A stretch of 64,000 nt of DNA, from NCBI GenBank assembly GCA_900550445.1, contig URSF01000007.1:9504-73503 (forward strand), given 5' to 3'. How positions within the stretch are numbered: the stretch's first letter is position 1; each line of letters starts with the position of its first letter. Positions 1-8,336 of this stretch are shown here, piece after piece. Position numbers and translations under genes: made by a program. Source of the stretch: an uncultured Rhodospirillaceae bacterium. GTDB lineage: Bacteria; Pseudomonadota; Alphaproteobacteria; CAAGCB01; CAG-977. The notes beneath the pieces were generated by a model that was given only the letters and a program-made list of their open reading frames with translations, did no database searches and was not told where the DNA came from.

Positions 1-1395
1 GTTTTACCGAGAAAAGCCGATTTTACCGTAAAACAGGAAGCCGGAGTCAACCGGACAAGAAAATTGTTTGAAACAACGGCTGTCAATGCCGCCGAAATTT
101 TGGCGGCTGGGCTGCACGGGCTGATGACGAATCCGTCCGGAAAATGGTTTTCTTTGTCCGTCCCGAAATATAAAGACGTTCCTGAAGTCACCGACTGGAT
201 CGTACAGGCCGAACAGGTCATTGCAGATGAAATCGTGCGCCCGTGTGCAGGATTCGCTACAAATATTCATGAAGTATATCTGGATCTGGCCGTTTTGGGA
301 ACGGCAGGGCTGTATGTCGGGTGGAGTGAGGAAAATGAGGGATTGCTGTTTCAGTCGCGTTTTCTGGGGGAATTGTTCCTGGAAGAAAATGCGGCGGGAC
401 AGGTTAATCAGGTATACCGCGTTTTCAAAATGTCTTTGGATAAAATCGTTCAGACGTGGGGACGGGACGTTTTGCCCGAAAAACTGCAGGCCGTTTTTGA
501 ATCGGAAAACCGGGCGGAACGTGAATACGAAATCATTCATGCCGTAATTCCGAACGCTTTATATGAAAAAGGAAGCGTTTTTCAAAAACCCATCAGTTCG
601 ATATATATTTTAAAAGAAGAAAAAACGTTGTTGTTTTCCGGCGGTTTTGAAGAAATGCCTTTGTTCGTTACGCGGTGGTGCAAAGCGTGTACGGAAGTAT
701 ACGGCAGATCGCCGGCGGCGGCAGTTCTGCCTGATATCAAAATGATTCAGGAAATGATGAAAGAAACGATTATCGCCGCTCAGCTGGCTAACCGGCCGCC
801 TCTGTTAGTCAGAGATGACGATCAGTTCGCACCGGCCGCAACGGTGCCGGGCGGCATTATTCGTTATACCGGCGAAGCCCCGAAAGCGTTCGTCAGCGGA
901 GCAAATTCCGGCGTCGGGCTGGAAATCATGAATGAAATCAGAGCCCGGATCAAAACGGCATTTTACAACGATCAGCTGACCAGTACCGAAAACGTGCAGA
1001 TGACGGCGACCGAGGTTTTACAGCGTACGGAAGAAAAAATGCGTCTGTTGGGGCCGGTGTTCGGGCGTTTGCAGACGGAACTGTTGGGGCCGATGATGAA
1101 TCGGATTTTCGGGTTGTTGATCCGTCACGGCAAGATGGTTCTGCCGGAAGGAATTTCATTTTCCGACGTCAGAATCGAGTATGTGTCGCCGTTGTCTTTG
1201 GCGCAAAAGCATTTGCAGGCCAGAGCCGTAATGCAGACTCTGGAACTGGCCGAAGGATTTCTGAAAATTCAGCCGGAAGCCGCAAATGTGTTCAATGTTC
1301 CGGAAGCTATCCGCAAAATCGGAGAAATGTACGGCGTCAGCAGTACTTTGTTTAATGTCGGAGTCGAAGAAAAATCCAATGACGGACAATCTTAA
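1..1395 (+). CDS. Phage portal (head-tail connector) protein, 5'-truncated
   Basis: The reading frame is open to base 1, so the gene starts outside the window; the first possible internal start (TTG at 64) is probably not the real one. The visible 464 residues resemble the head-tail connector/portal of T7-like and BPP-1-like podoviruses, which forms the dodecameric ring at the capsid vertex through which DNA is packaged. The stretch around the first 30-55 residues (K-L-F-E-T-T, then a glycine-leucine region leading to W-F-S-L) is typical of that family. The next gene overlaps its end by 17 bases, as expected in a packed phage operon. Family portals are about 500-550 aa, so some 50-80 residues are missing. 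Confidence 0.85.
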   Translation, partial: VLPRKADFTVKQEAGVNRTRKLFETTAVNAAEILAAGLHGLMTNPSGKWFSLSVPKYKDVPEVTDWIVQAEQVIADEIVRPCAGFATNIHEVYLDLAVLGTAGLYVGWSEENEGLLFQSRFLGELFLEENAAGQVNQVYRVFKMSLDKIVQTWGRDVLPEKLQAVFESENRAEREYEIIHAVIPNALYEKGSVFQKPISSIYILKEEKTLLFSGGFEEMPLFVTRWCKACTEVYGRSPAAAVLPDIKMIQEMMKETIIAAQLANRPPLLVRDDDQFAPAATVPGGIIRYTGEAPKAFVSGANSGVGLEIMNEIRARIKTAFYNDQLTSTENVQMTATEVLQRTEEKMRLLGPVFGRLQTELLGPMMNRIFGLLIRHGKMVLPEGISFSDVRIEYVSPLSLAQKHLQARAVMQTLELAEGFLKIQPEAANVFNVPEAIRKIGEMYGVSSTLFNVGVEEKSNDGQS

Positions 1396-1672
1396 AAAGA
1401 AAAAAATCAGCAAAGCGCTGCAGCTGGTTCAGGCCTACAAGGCTGTTTTTTTATCTGAAAACGGGCAGGCCGTTTTACGGGATCTGGCCGACAAATGTCA
1501 TATGCTGTCGCCGGTAACGGACGTGTCAAATCCAAACGGGTTTTCCGCCGCAAGCGCTTTTTACGACGGAAAACGGGCAGCTTTTTTGGACATTATTAAA
1601 ATGTCCGCCTGTGATGAGCAAATGCTTATCGCGTTATTGCAAGAAACTGAAAGGAATAAAAATGAATCATGA
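1379..1672 (+). CDS. Bbp19-like phage protein
   Basis: This 97-aa protein sits between portal and scaffold, the place of the small Bbp19-type proteins of BPP-1-like podoviruses. The pattern matches that family: an aromatic-rich start, a G-Q-A-V-L-R-D-L helix near residue 25, and a G-K-R-A-A-F-L-D-I segment near residue 70. The start chosen is the ATG at 1379, inside the last codons of the portal gene; an upstream ATG at 1286 lies in a portal shadow. The role of the family is not established. Confidence 0.7.
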   Translation: MTDNLKKKKISKALQLVQAYKAVFLSENGQAVLRDLADKCHMLSPVTDVSNPNGFSAASAFYDGKRAAFLDIIKMSACDEQMLIALLQETERNKNES

Positions 1673-2228
1673 TTTACCCATGTCGCAGGAAAATATGTCC
1701 GGCGAAATGATTGATGAAATTATCGATGAAGAGGCTTTTGAGGAATTTAAAAGTCTGGCCGAAAATCTGCGTCTGTCCGAAGAACAGGCGCAGGGAATCT
1801 GGGATTGGATTGTCGAAGGGGCTTTGCGGTTCGTCGGCGATCTGGACGTAAAAGCGCAGGCATACTGTAACGAAACGGAAAACCAGCTGCGCAGTGTTTA
1901 CGGACGTGATTTTGAAGCCAAACAAAAAGCGGCGCAGAATTTGATCCGGAAATACGGCGGGGACGAGCTGGTTTCTTTTTTGAAAAACAGCGGTATCGGA
2001 AATTGTCGGGAAATCATCGCTTTTCTGATTAAGTTGGCCGATGCCGCAGGAGAAGACAGAGGATTGGCCGGGGAAAAGGCGTCCGTTTTGTCTTCCGAAG
2101 AAAAAATTAAGGCGGAAATCGCCAGACTGATGGCCGTTCCCGCCTATATGCAGGCCAGGCACCCCGAACACGAAACAACGGTTCAGCAGGTGTATCGTTT
2201 GAGAAAACGTTTGTTCGGTGAAGAATAA
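1662..2228 (+). CDS. Phage capsid assembly (scaffold) protein
   Basis: A 188-aa, strongly acidic and helical protein directly before the major capsid gene, which is the usual position of the scaffold that templates procapsid assembly and is then lost. The C-terminus (P-A-Y, then H-P-E-H, then V-x-x-L-x-x-R-L-F-G-E-E) matches the end commonly seen in podovirus scaffold-like proteins. The start ATG at 1662 overlaps the preceding gene by 11 bases and follows an AAGGA-type ribosome site. The family call rests on position and composition more than on conserved catalytic residues. Confidence 0.65.
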   Translation: MNHDLPMSQENMSGEMIDEIIDEEAFEEFKSLAENLRLSEEQAQGIWDWIVEGALRFVGDLDVKAQAYCNETENQLRSVYGRDFEAKQKAAQNLIRKYGGDELVSFLKNSGIGNCREIIAFLIKLADAAGEDRGLAGEKASVLSSEEKIKAEIARLMAVPAYMQARHPEHETTVQQVYRLRKRLFGEE

Positions 2229-2254
2229 CCGTTTTTCAAAAACGAATTCAGGCG

Positions 2255-2280
2255 CTCCGTTTTTAACGGAGCTTTTTTTA
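2255..2280 (+). terminator. Intrinsic terminator before the capsid gene
   Basis: An 8-bp perfect stem (GCTCCGTT / AACGGAGC) with a 3-base loop is followed by a T run. It separates the portal-scaffold group from the capsid gene, so partial termination here could set relative expression. The capsid gene may have its own promoter, but none is obvious. Confidence 0.7.
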
Positions 2281-2306
2281 TATTCATAATTATGAAAGAG
2301 GAAAAT

Positions 2307-3212
2307 ATGAGCACACAAATCACAACATCGTTTGTCAATCAGTACAGTTCCAATATTCAGGCGCTGGTTCAGCAGAAAGGATCCAAGCTGCGCGATTTGG
2401 TCGGTTTTGAATCTGTTCGCGGCAAAAGCCTGTTTATTGATCAGATCGGTCAGGTGGCCGCCGTGAAAAAAACGACCCGGCACGCCGATACGCCGCAGTC
2501 CGACACGCCCCATAAACGCCGTAATTTAAAGCTGGAAACATATCATTGGGCGGATTTGATTGACAATGATGACAAAGTAAGAATGTTGATCGATCCGACA
2601 AGCGATTATGCCAATGCCGCTGCTTGGGCCATGGGGCGCGCGATTGACGAAGCGATTGTAACGGCGGCTTTGGGAACGGCCTATACCGGAGAAACTGGAG
2701 CGACCGCCGTGACTTTGCCGGCAACGCAGGTCGTTGATTCCGCCTGTGCGTCAAAATTTACGTTCGACAAATTGCGCGAAGTCAAGCGTATGTTTGATAA
2801 ATGTGACGCTCCCAGCGAAGGGCGCGTCATTGTTTTATCTGCCCAGCAGTTGGACGATTTGTTAAGCGAAACAAAAGTAACGTCGGCCGATTATGCTTCC
2901 GCCAAAGCTTTGGTCCGCGGCGAACTGGATACTTTTATGGGATTTAAGTTCGTTCAGCTGAATGCGAAAAACAGCGACGGCGATTTGATTTTGCCGGACG
3001 TTATGTCAACGGCAGAAACGCCGACGGTGATCGGGCGTTCCTGTTTTGCTTTTCAGTCTGACGGCATCAAGCTGGGAATCGGTCAGGATATCGTCGGGAA
3101 AATTACGGAGCGCGACGATAAATGTTTCGCAACGCAGGTTTATTACGAAATGTCGATCGGCGCCGTGCGCATGCAGGAAGAACTGGTCGTTAAAATTAAC
3201 TGCAAAGAATAA
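2307..3212 (+). CDS. Phage major capsid protein
   Basis: A 301-aa protein with the look of podovirus major capsid proteins (Bbp17-like, HK97-fold group). It has a short N-terminal arm (residues 1-30), no long delta domain, an acidic patch (W-A-D-L-I-D-N-D-D) typical of this group, and a C-terminal region rich in beta strands. The ATG at 2307 is preferred over 2292 because AAAGAGGAAA lies just before it as a ribosome site. It stands alone between two intrinsic terminators, which fits the most abundant virion protein. Confidence 0.8.
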   Translation: MSTQITTSFVNQYSSNIQALVQQKGSKLRDLVGFESVRGKSLFIDQIGQVAAVKKTTRHADTPQSDTPHKRRNLKLETYHWADLIDNDDKVRMLIDPTSDYANAAAWAMGRAIDEAIVTAALGTAYTGETGATAVTLPATQVVDSACASKFTFDKLREVKRMFDKCDAPSEGRVIVLSAQQLDDLLSETKVTSADYASAKALVRGELDTFMGFKFVQLNAKNSDGDLILPDVMSTAETPTVIGRSCFAFQSDGIKLGIGQDIVGKITERDDKCFATQVYYEMSIGAVRMQEELVVKINCKE

Positions 3213-3223
3213 GCTTGTCTTAA

Positions 3224-3256
3224 AAAGCGGCAGAAATATTTCTGCCGCTTTTTTTG
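3224..3256 (+). terminator. Intrinsic terminator after the capsid gene
   Basis: A stem of at least 11 bp (AGCGGCAGAAA / TTTCTGCCGCT) followed by seven T. It closes the capsid transcription unit. Confidence 0.85.
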
Positions 3257-3281
3257 TTTTGCTTCCCTTAAGGAGAAAAAA

Positions 3282-3839
3282 ATGACTTCCATTGTTGCCG
3301 TTTGTAACCGGGCCTTGTCCAAAATAGGGGACGAATTGATCATTATGTCCTTAGACGATGAAACAAAGCCCGCCCGGTATTGCAAAGCTTTATATGCCGA
3401 TACGCGCGATTTTGTTCTAAGGTCTTATCCGTGGCGGTTCGCCCTGAAACGCTATATTCTGGCGCCGTTAAAGGAAAAACCTTTATTCGGATATGATTAT
3501 CAGTTCGTTGTTCCGTCTGATTGTCTGCGCGTTTGGAAAACGCGGGAACAGCAGCGTTATCAGGTTGAAGGACGGTATATTCTGGCAGATCAGAATGTAT
3601 TCGCTTTTATCGGTATTTCCAGAATCGAAGACGCCGCGCAGTTCGACCCCATGTTTGTGGAAGCGCTTTCTTTGCGTTTGGCGGCAGAGCTGGCCGTTCC
3701 TTTGACGGCGTCGGTTTCTTTGAAAGAAAACCTGGCTAAAGAATATCAACAGTTTGTCCAGCAGGCAAAAACAGCGTCGGCTATGGAAGGAATTCAGGAT
3801 ATCTATGTGCCGCAGGGGTGGTTGGAGGCCAGAGAATAA
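3282..3839 (+). CDS. Tail tubular protein A-like (head-tail adaptor)
   Basis: A 185-aa protein in the position and size range of T7 gp11 (196 aa), the adaptor ring that joins portal to nozzle. The opening (A-V-C-N-R-A-L-S-K-I-G-D-E) and the R-S-Y-P-W-R-F-A motif near residue 50 are hallmarks of this family. An AAGGAG ribosome site lies 7 bases upstream of the ATG. The stop overlaps the next start (TAATG). Confidence 0.85.
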   Translation: MTSIVAVCNRALSKIGDELIIMSLDDETKPARYCKALYADTRDFVLRSYPWRFALKRYILAPLKEKPLFGYDYQFVVPSDCLRVWKTREQQRYQVEGRYILADQNVFAFIGISRIEDAAQFDPMFVEALSLRLAAELAVPLTASVSLKENLAKEYQQFVQQAKTASAMEGIQDIYVPQGWLEARE

Positions 3840-5842
3840 TGTCATATGCTGCAGCTTTAGTCAGGTTTAACACCGGTGAAATTTCCGAATTAATGAGCGG
3901 GCGCATTGATACCGAAGAATATAAAGGCGCCTGCAGAATTTTAAAAAATTTCATTCCGTCCGTTCAGGGGCCGGTATCCAGACGCGGCGGAACGCGTTTC
4001 GTCGCGGCGGCCAAATATCATGATAAAAAATCACGGCTTTTTTCTTTTCAGTTTTCCGCGACGCAGTCATATCTGTTGGAATTCGGAGACCAATATGTTC
4101 GTATTTTTTATCACCGACAGCCGGTTGTCAATGCAAGCGGCGCGCCGATAGAAATCAGTATACCGTATACGCAAAACGATTTGGATAATTTATATTTTTC
4201 GCAGTCCGGAGATGTTGTTTATATCGCTCACCCGTCGTTTCCGTTAAGAACGATTACGCGTTATTCTCAGACTGACTGGCGGACGGCGGAAGTTCAGATG
4301 ACCGACGGGCCTTATCTGCCGGTGCATACCGGAGACATTACGTTAACGCCTTCTGCGACGACGGGAAATATTACCATTACGGCTTCCGGAGATGTTTTTG
4401 CGGCTACTGATATCGGACGCCATGTCCGGATCATGCAGCCGAACAATCCGAATGTTCAATGGGGCGCGGCAAAAATTACGGGGTTTACCAATGCGCGCAG
4501 TGTCAGCGCGACAGTGTTCGGTGATTTGCCGTTTTTAAACACGACGGCGTCCAAGTCGTGGCGGCTGGGTGTTTTTTCGGCGACAACGGGATATCCGGCT
4601 GTCGTGACGTTTTTTGAACAAAGGCTGATTTTAGGAAAAGGAAACGGTATCTACGGATCAAAAACGGGGCAGTATGAATTTTTTTCGCCGACGTCGGCAA
4701 GCGCTGCCGTGACGTCGCAGTACGGGTATGGTTACGAATTGTCGTCGGATCAGATTAACGATGTATGCTGGTTGTCTTCGGGACGGGTTCTGGCGATCGG
4801 AACGGTCGGCGCCGATTTTACTTTGGAAACAGTCGGCGGAGAAGGAACCATTCCGATGAGCGTCAAGGCGCAGCGTCATTCGACTTACGGCAGCGAGGCC
4901 GTCGCGCCGATCAAAGTCGGCAGCACGACTTTGTTCGTTCAGCATTACGGCAGAAAACTGCGCGCTTTTATGTATGACAGTAATTCCGACGGGTATATTG
5001 CCAGAGATTTAACGACGCTGGCGCCTCATATGACATACAGCGGCATTAAAGAAATGGCTTTGCAACAAGAGCCCGTGCCGGTTATTTGGTGCATATTGAA
5101 AAACGGAACGCTGGCCGGATTGACGTATGAAGCGGCGGAATCCGTCGAAGCCTGGCATTCTCATGAACTGCCCGGCGCTTATATTGAAAGCATTGCGACG
5201 CTGCCGTCGGAAAACGGAGGGCATGATGAATTGTTTTTGCTGGTCCGCCGGCAAATTAACGGAGAAACAAAACGTTACATCGAAGTGATGGAAACGGGTA
5301 TCGAAGAAAATGCCGAAGGTTCCGAAGAATGTTTCTTTGTTGACAGCGGACTGTCGTATCACGGAGAAAAAGTCGCGCGGGTGGCCGGGCTGGATCATCT
5401 GGAAGGGGAAACCGTAGCCGTTTTGGCGGACGGAGCCGTTCAGACTGAAAAAGTAGTTCAAAACGGAGCGATTGATCTGGATACGCCGGCCTGTGTCGTT
5501 CATGCGGGGCTGCCTTTTGTGTCGGTTCTGCAGACGATGCCTTTGGTCGGCATCGGGCATGACGGCATATCCGAAGGATCAACCAAACGTATTTCCGGTT
5601 TGCTGCTGCGTCTTTACAAAACGCTGGGATTTTCGATCGGTTCTCCTGAACGTGTCGAAAGGCAGAGTTTTCGCAGTTCCAGCGATCCGATGAATGCTCC
5701 GCCGGCATTATTTTCAGGCGATAAAAAAGTTTCGTTCTGTGCGCAGTGGGAACGTTTTTCCGATATCCGCATTGAACAGGACCAGCCTTTGCCTTTAACG
5801 ATTTTGGGCATTTTCCCGCTGGTTTCGACAAACAGAATATAA
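3839..5842 (+). CDS. Tail nozzle (tail tubular protein B-like)
   Basis: A 667-aa protein translationally coupled to the adaptor by a 1-base overlap. The N-terminal pattern (F-N-T-G-E-I-S, then G-R-I-D, then Y-K-G-A-C, then R-R-G-G-T-R-F-V within the first 60 residues) is common to podovirus tail nozzle proteins of the gp12 type, which form the hexameric tube ending the tail. The rest is beta-rich with scattered aromatic residues. Length is near T7 gp12 (794 aa). The gene stops five bases before the next ribosome site. Confidence 0.7.
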   Translation: MSYAAALVRFNTGEISELMSGRIDTEEYKGACRILKNFIPSVQGPVSRRGGTRFVAAAKYHDKKSRLFSFQFSATQSYLLEFGDQYVRIFYHRQPVVNASGAPIEISIPYTQNDLDNLYFSQSGDVVYIAHPSFPLRTITRYSQTDWRTAEVQMTDGPYLPVHTGDITLTPSATTGNITITASGDVFAATDIGRHVRIMQPNNPNVQWGAAKITGFTNARSVSATVFGDLPFLNTTASKSWRLGVFSATTGYPAVVTFFEQRLILGKGNGIYGSKTGQYEFFSPTSASAAVTSQYGYGYELSSDQINDVCWLSSGRVLAIGTVGADFTLETVGGEGTIPMSVKAQRHSTYGSEAVAPIKVGSTTLFVQHYGRKLRAFMYDSNSDGYIARDLTTLAPHMTYSGIKEMALQQEPVPVIWCILKNGTLAGLTYEAAESVEAWHSHELPGAYIESIATLPSENGGHDELFLLVRRQINGETKRYIEVMETGIEENAEGSEECFFVDSGLSYHGEKVARVAGLDHLEGETVAVLADGAVQTEKVVQNGAIDLDTPACVVHAGLPFVSVLQTMPLVGIGHDGISEGSTKRISGLLLRLYKTLGFSIGSPERVERQSFRSSSDPMNAPPALFSGDKKVSFCAQWERFSDIRIEQDQPLPLTILGIFPLVSTNRI

Positions 5843-5854
5843 GGAGATTTTAAA

Positions 5855-6265
5855 ATGAGCAAAGCAGCTTTTTCAACACTGATGAACAGCGCGAAAAGCA
5901 CGTTTAATTTATTGAAAGAATGGCAGGATTCAAAAAATGCCGAAGAGGATTATTACCGGCAGGCCGACAATGTTATCAGGCAGAACCGCAATGAAACGCA
6001 GAAATTGAAACGCGAAAATGATGAGGAAAGAGGCGAAGCGGTCGCCAAAGCCGGAGCGTCGGGCATTAACGTGTCGTCGTTTAACGATGCTCTGTTGTAC
6101 AACGATTTAAAAACAGCGCGTGAAGTTTACGATAAAGAACAACAGGCCAGAGAACAGGCTTATAGTTTGCGCCGACAGGCGAAAAACGAACGCAGAAACA
6201 GAAAAGGCAAAGCTTTTTCTTATTCCGTCGGTCTGCTGACGGATTTTGGCGGCTTCGGCAGTTAA
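5855..6265 (+). CDS. Internal virion protein, T7 gp14-like
   Basis: A 136-aa, highly charged helical protein with an A-S-G-(I/V)-x-V-S-S-F segment near residue 70. That segment, followed by a coiled-coil-like stretch rich in E, Q, A and R, is the usual signature of gp14-like core proteins (Ala-Ser-Gly ... Gly/Ser). In T7 such proteins are ejected into the host envelope with the genome. The ribosome site is AAGGAG. T7-type phages normally carry two large partners (gp15, gp16) next; here the lysis genes follow directly. Confidence 0.7.
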   Translation: MSKAAFSTLMNSAKSTFNLLKEWQDSKNAEEDYYRQADNVIRQNRNETQKLKRENDEERGEAVAKAGASGINVSSFNDALLYNDLKTAREVYDKEQQAREQAYSLRRQAKNERRNRKGKAFSYSVGLLTDFGGFGS

Positions 6266-6285
6266 ATCCCGAAAGGAGAAACGTT

Positions 6286-6450
6286 ATGGGAAATATCAAA
6301 GAGGGCGTTACGATTTCTGCCGGTTTGACCGCTCCGGCGTGGCTGCCGGCGTTAAACGAATGGGTCGGCTGTCTGATCGGAATCGCCACACTGTTGTATA
6401 TCTGCGTGAAAATATATGTGTTGTTGTATCGTTCGGGGGCGCCGGAATGA
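6286..6450 (+). CDS. Small phage membrane protein (possible holin)
   Basis: A 54-aa ORF with GAAAGGAG eight bases upstream of the ATG. One hydrophobic segment (about residues 24-44) follows a short polar N-terminus. Its stop overlaps the lysozyme start (ATGA), so the two are coupled. Position before an endolysin gene suggests a holin or holin-related role, but the sequence itself is not diagnostic. Confidence 0.6.
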   Translation: MGNIKEGVTISAGLTAPAWLPALNEWVGCLIGIATLLYICVKIYVLLYRSGAPE

Positions 6451-6905
6451 TTTCAAAAAAAGGCGTGGAGCTGATCAAATCTTTTGAAGGTTTCGCTCCT
6501 CTGGAATACACCTGTGTCGCCGGGAAAAGAACAATCGGTTACGGTCATGTGCTGGGGCCCGAAGAAAAATATGTCTGCGGCGTTTGTGAACGCGAAGCCG
6601 AACGGCTGCTGAAACAGGATCTGGACATTGCCGAAAAAGCGGTTGAAAAGCTGGTTGAGGTTCCTTTGTCGGACTGCCAGAAAGACGCTTTGGTCAGTTT
6701 TGTTTTTAACGTCGGAATCAGAGCGTTTCAGAAATCCACGTTGTTAAAGGAATTAAATGCCGGCCGGTATGACCGGGTGCCGCGGCAGCTGCAACGCTGG
6801 ATATATGTCAACGGTCGTCCCTGCGGCGGATTAATACGGCGCAGACAGGCGGAAGCTGCTTTGTTTGCGAAACCTGCGGGACGGAAACGTCCCGTTTTTT
6901 TATGA
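6447..6905 (+). CDS. Phage endolysin, GH24 lysozyme
   Basis: A 152-aa T4-type lysozyme that cleaves the MurNAc-GlcNAc bond. The family triad E-(8)-(D/C)-(5)-T is present as E14, C23 and T29, followed by I-G-Y-G-H. This is the cysteine version of the triad, as in several phage endolysins. No signal-anchor is visible, so release likely depends on a holin. The start ATG at 6447 overlaps the preceding small gene by four bases; longer in-frame starts lie inside the gp14-like gene and are unlikely. Confidence 0.92.
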   Translation: MISKKGVELIKSFEGFAPLEYTCVAGKRTIGYGHVLGPEEKYVCGVCEREAERLLKQDLDIAEKAVEKLVEVPLSDCQKDALVSFVFNVGIRAFQKSTLLKELNAGRYDRVPRQLQRWIYVNGRPCGGLIRRRQAEAALFAKPAGRKRPVFL

Positions 6906-6916
6906 AAGGAAAAAGC

Positions 6917-7132
6917 ATGAATTGGGAAAATATCATTTTGTTTTTTGAACAGGCCGTTTTTTGGTTCGGTACGGTTGTGGCCGCCGCGTCGGTTATCATA
7001 AAAGCGACGCCGACGCAGAAAGACGACGCCGTTCTGGCAAAAATCATCAAGGTGTTAGATCTGGTTTCCATTGTCAACGCCAAGATTCAGGAAAATAAAG
7101 AAACGTCGCAGAAAGAAAAAAATGCTGCCTGA
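6917..7132 (+). CDS. Small phage membrane protein of the lysis cassette (possible holin)
   Basis: A 71-aa protein with one hydrophobic helix (about residues 6-30), then an A-T-P-T-x-K-D-D segment and an amphipathic lysine-rich tail. Similar short proteins are frequent beside endolysin and spanin genes in alphaproteobacterial phages. AAGGA precedes the ATG at 6917. It overlaps the next gene by 11 bases. Either this protein or the one at 6286 could be the holin. Confidence 0.6.
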   Translation: MNWENIILFFEQAVFWFGTVVAAASVIIKATPTQKDDAVLAKIIKVLDLVSIVNAKIQENKETSQKEKNAA

Positions 7133-7331
7133 TGGTATGGGAATTATCGGCGCCGTCGCTGTGTTACTGGCAGCGCTGTTGTCTTTTTTCGCATATAAAT
7201 TCGGCAGAGCGCAGGAAAAAATTGATCATGAACGGGAAAAATCAAAAACGGCGGCTTATATTCGTTCTTTGCGTCGCCGGCTTGACAATTCAGATATTGT
7301 TGAGCGGTTGCACGATACGTTTAAACGGTGA
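7122..7331 (+). CDS. Rz-like inner-membrane spanin
   Basis: A 69-aa protein with an N-terminal membrane anchor (about residues 6-25) and a charged helical periplasmic domain, the layout of an i-spanin. Spanins join inner and outer membranes in the last step of Gram-negative lysis. The gene holding the outer-membrane partner begins inside it in another frame (7228), the classic Rz/Rz1 nesting, and this is the strongest support. Confidence 0.75.
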   Translation: MLPDGMGIIGAVAVLLAALLSFFAYKFGRAQEKIDHEREKSKTAAYIRSLRRRLDNSDIVERLHDTFKR

Positions 7332-7437
7332 TTTTTGTGATGTTTATCTGCCGGTTTTCCCTGACTATGAAAAAGATACGCCGGAAACAATCAGACAGAT
7401 TGACCAGAACAACATTATTTATCAGGAATGTTTATAA
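7228..7437 (+). CDS. Rz1-like outer-membrane spanin lipoprotein
   Basis: A 69-aa protein in the frame next to the i-spanin, sharing bases 7228-7331 with it. It has basic residues, a hydrophobic stretch and a lipobox L-S-G-C with the lipidated cysteine at position 28. The mature part is about 42 residues. Its start has no strong ribosome site, in keeping with coupling to the overlapping gene. It ends right before a strong terminator, closing the prophage lysis cassette. Confidence 0.78.
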   Translation: MNGKNQKRRLIFVLCVAGLTIQILLSGCTIRLNGDFCDVYLPVFPDYEKDTPETIRQIDQNNIIYQECL

Positions 7438-7472
7438 AAAAACAGCCCGCTTCGGCGGGCTGCTTTTTTTTT
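7438..7472. terminator. Bidirectional intrinsic terminator at the prophage edge
   Basis: An 8-bp GC-rich stem (CAGCCCGC / GCGGGCTG) with a TTCG tetraloop, flanked by an A run on the left and nine T on the right. It ends the phage transcript on plus and the converging Sel1 gene on minus. Confidence 0.9.
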
Positions 7473-8250
7473 ATCTGGCTGTTTCCGTCACTGTTTCTGC
7501 CGCTTCGGTCTGCTGTGCGGCCGTCGGCATATTGGCGCGCCGGCGGCGACGTCTCTCCCGTCTTGCCTCATTGTCGTCTTTTTGTTCGGTTCCCCGTTTT
7601 TCCTGTCCTTTTTCTTCTTTCGCCCGCTGATCCCGGATTAAGGCTTCGATTAAAGGATTATCATAGACGTTCTTTTCTTCTTCTTTTGTTTCATATTGAG
7701 AAATATCAACCCCGAAATCTCTGTATTGTTGAGCAATCTGCGCTTCCATTTCATCAATGGCCATCTGCTGGCGCTGGTTAAACAGCTCGATTAAATTCAA
7801 AGTGCTTTGAATCATCGGGTTCGCCAGGGAAATTTCATCAAGAGTCATGCCCGCTTCCAATTTATTGCGGAAAGGAACGGCGTCCTGATTACCCAGCAGA
7901 ACGGCGGTCTGGTACCATTTGTAGGCAAAGATTTTGCTTTGGCTGACGCCGTTGCCGTTTTCATAGAGTTTTCCCAATTCCAGCTGGGAAGGAGTATGAT
8001 TTCTCATCGCGGCAGAGGTGAAACAGTCTGCGGCGGCCATATAAGCGTCGCTGTTCGCATCGCTTAACAGCAGCATACCGCGTTCATATAAAGCTTCGGG
8101 GTCTGTCATTTTGGCACATACCGCACTGGCGTTGATGTATTTTGCCAGCGTGTTTTCCTGTTCGCCTTCCGAATCTTTAAAACTTGTTTGCGCGCAAACG
8201 CTGCCGGATCCGATAAAAAAGAACAAAAAAGTAAGAAATGCCTTGAACAC
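7471..8250 (-). CDS. Exported Sel1-repeat protein
   Basis: A 259-aa protein with a signal peptide (cleavage likely after the alanine near residue 20). Sel1-type repeats lie near residues 50-125 (G-M-L-L-L-S-D-A, E-L-G-K-L-Y-E-N-G-N-G-V). The tail is highly charged, with a run of arginines near residue 235. Sel1 repeats are helical scaffolds for protein contact; the partner is unknown. The start is GTG, supported by AAGGA upstream. It is the first host gene after the prophage and converges on it. Confidence 0.75.
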   Translation of the reverse strand: MFKAFLTFLFFFIGSGSVCAQTSFKDSEGEQENTLAKYINASAVCAKMTDPEALYERGMLLLSDANSDAYMAAADCFTSAAMRNHTPSQLELGKLYENGNGVSQSKIFAYKWYQTAVLLGNQDAVPFRNKLEAGMTLDEISLANPMIQSTLNLIELFNQRQQMAIDEMEAQIAQQYRDFGVDISQYETKEEEKNVYDNPLIEALIRDQRAKEEKGQEKRGTEQKDDNEARRERRRRRRANMPTAAQQTEAAETVTETAR

Positions 8251-8336
8251 GGGATCATATCCTTAAATAATAAGTTTCATCAACAAACGACACGAATGTC
8301 ATATCTTTATCAAATTTTAAGCTAAATAGGCGAAAA

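Noticed and set aside
7438..8336. Prophage right attachment site
   Set aside because: No tRNA, integrase or direct repeat can be matched, because the left end of the prophage is outside the window.
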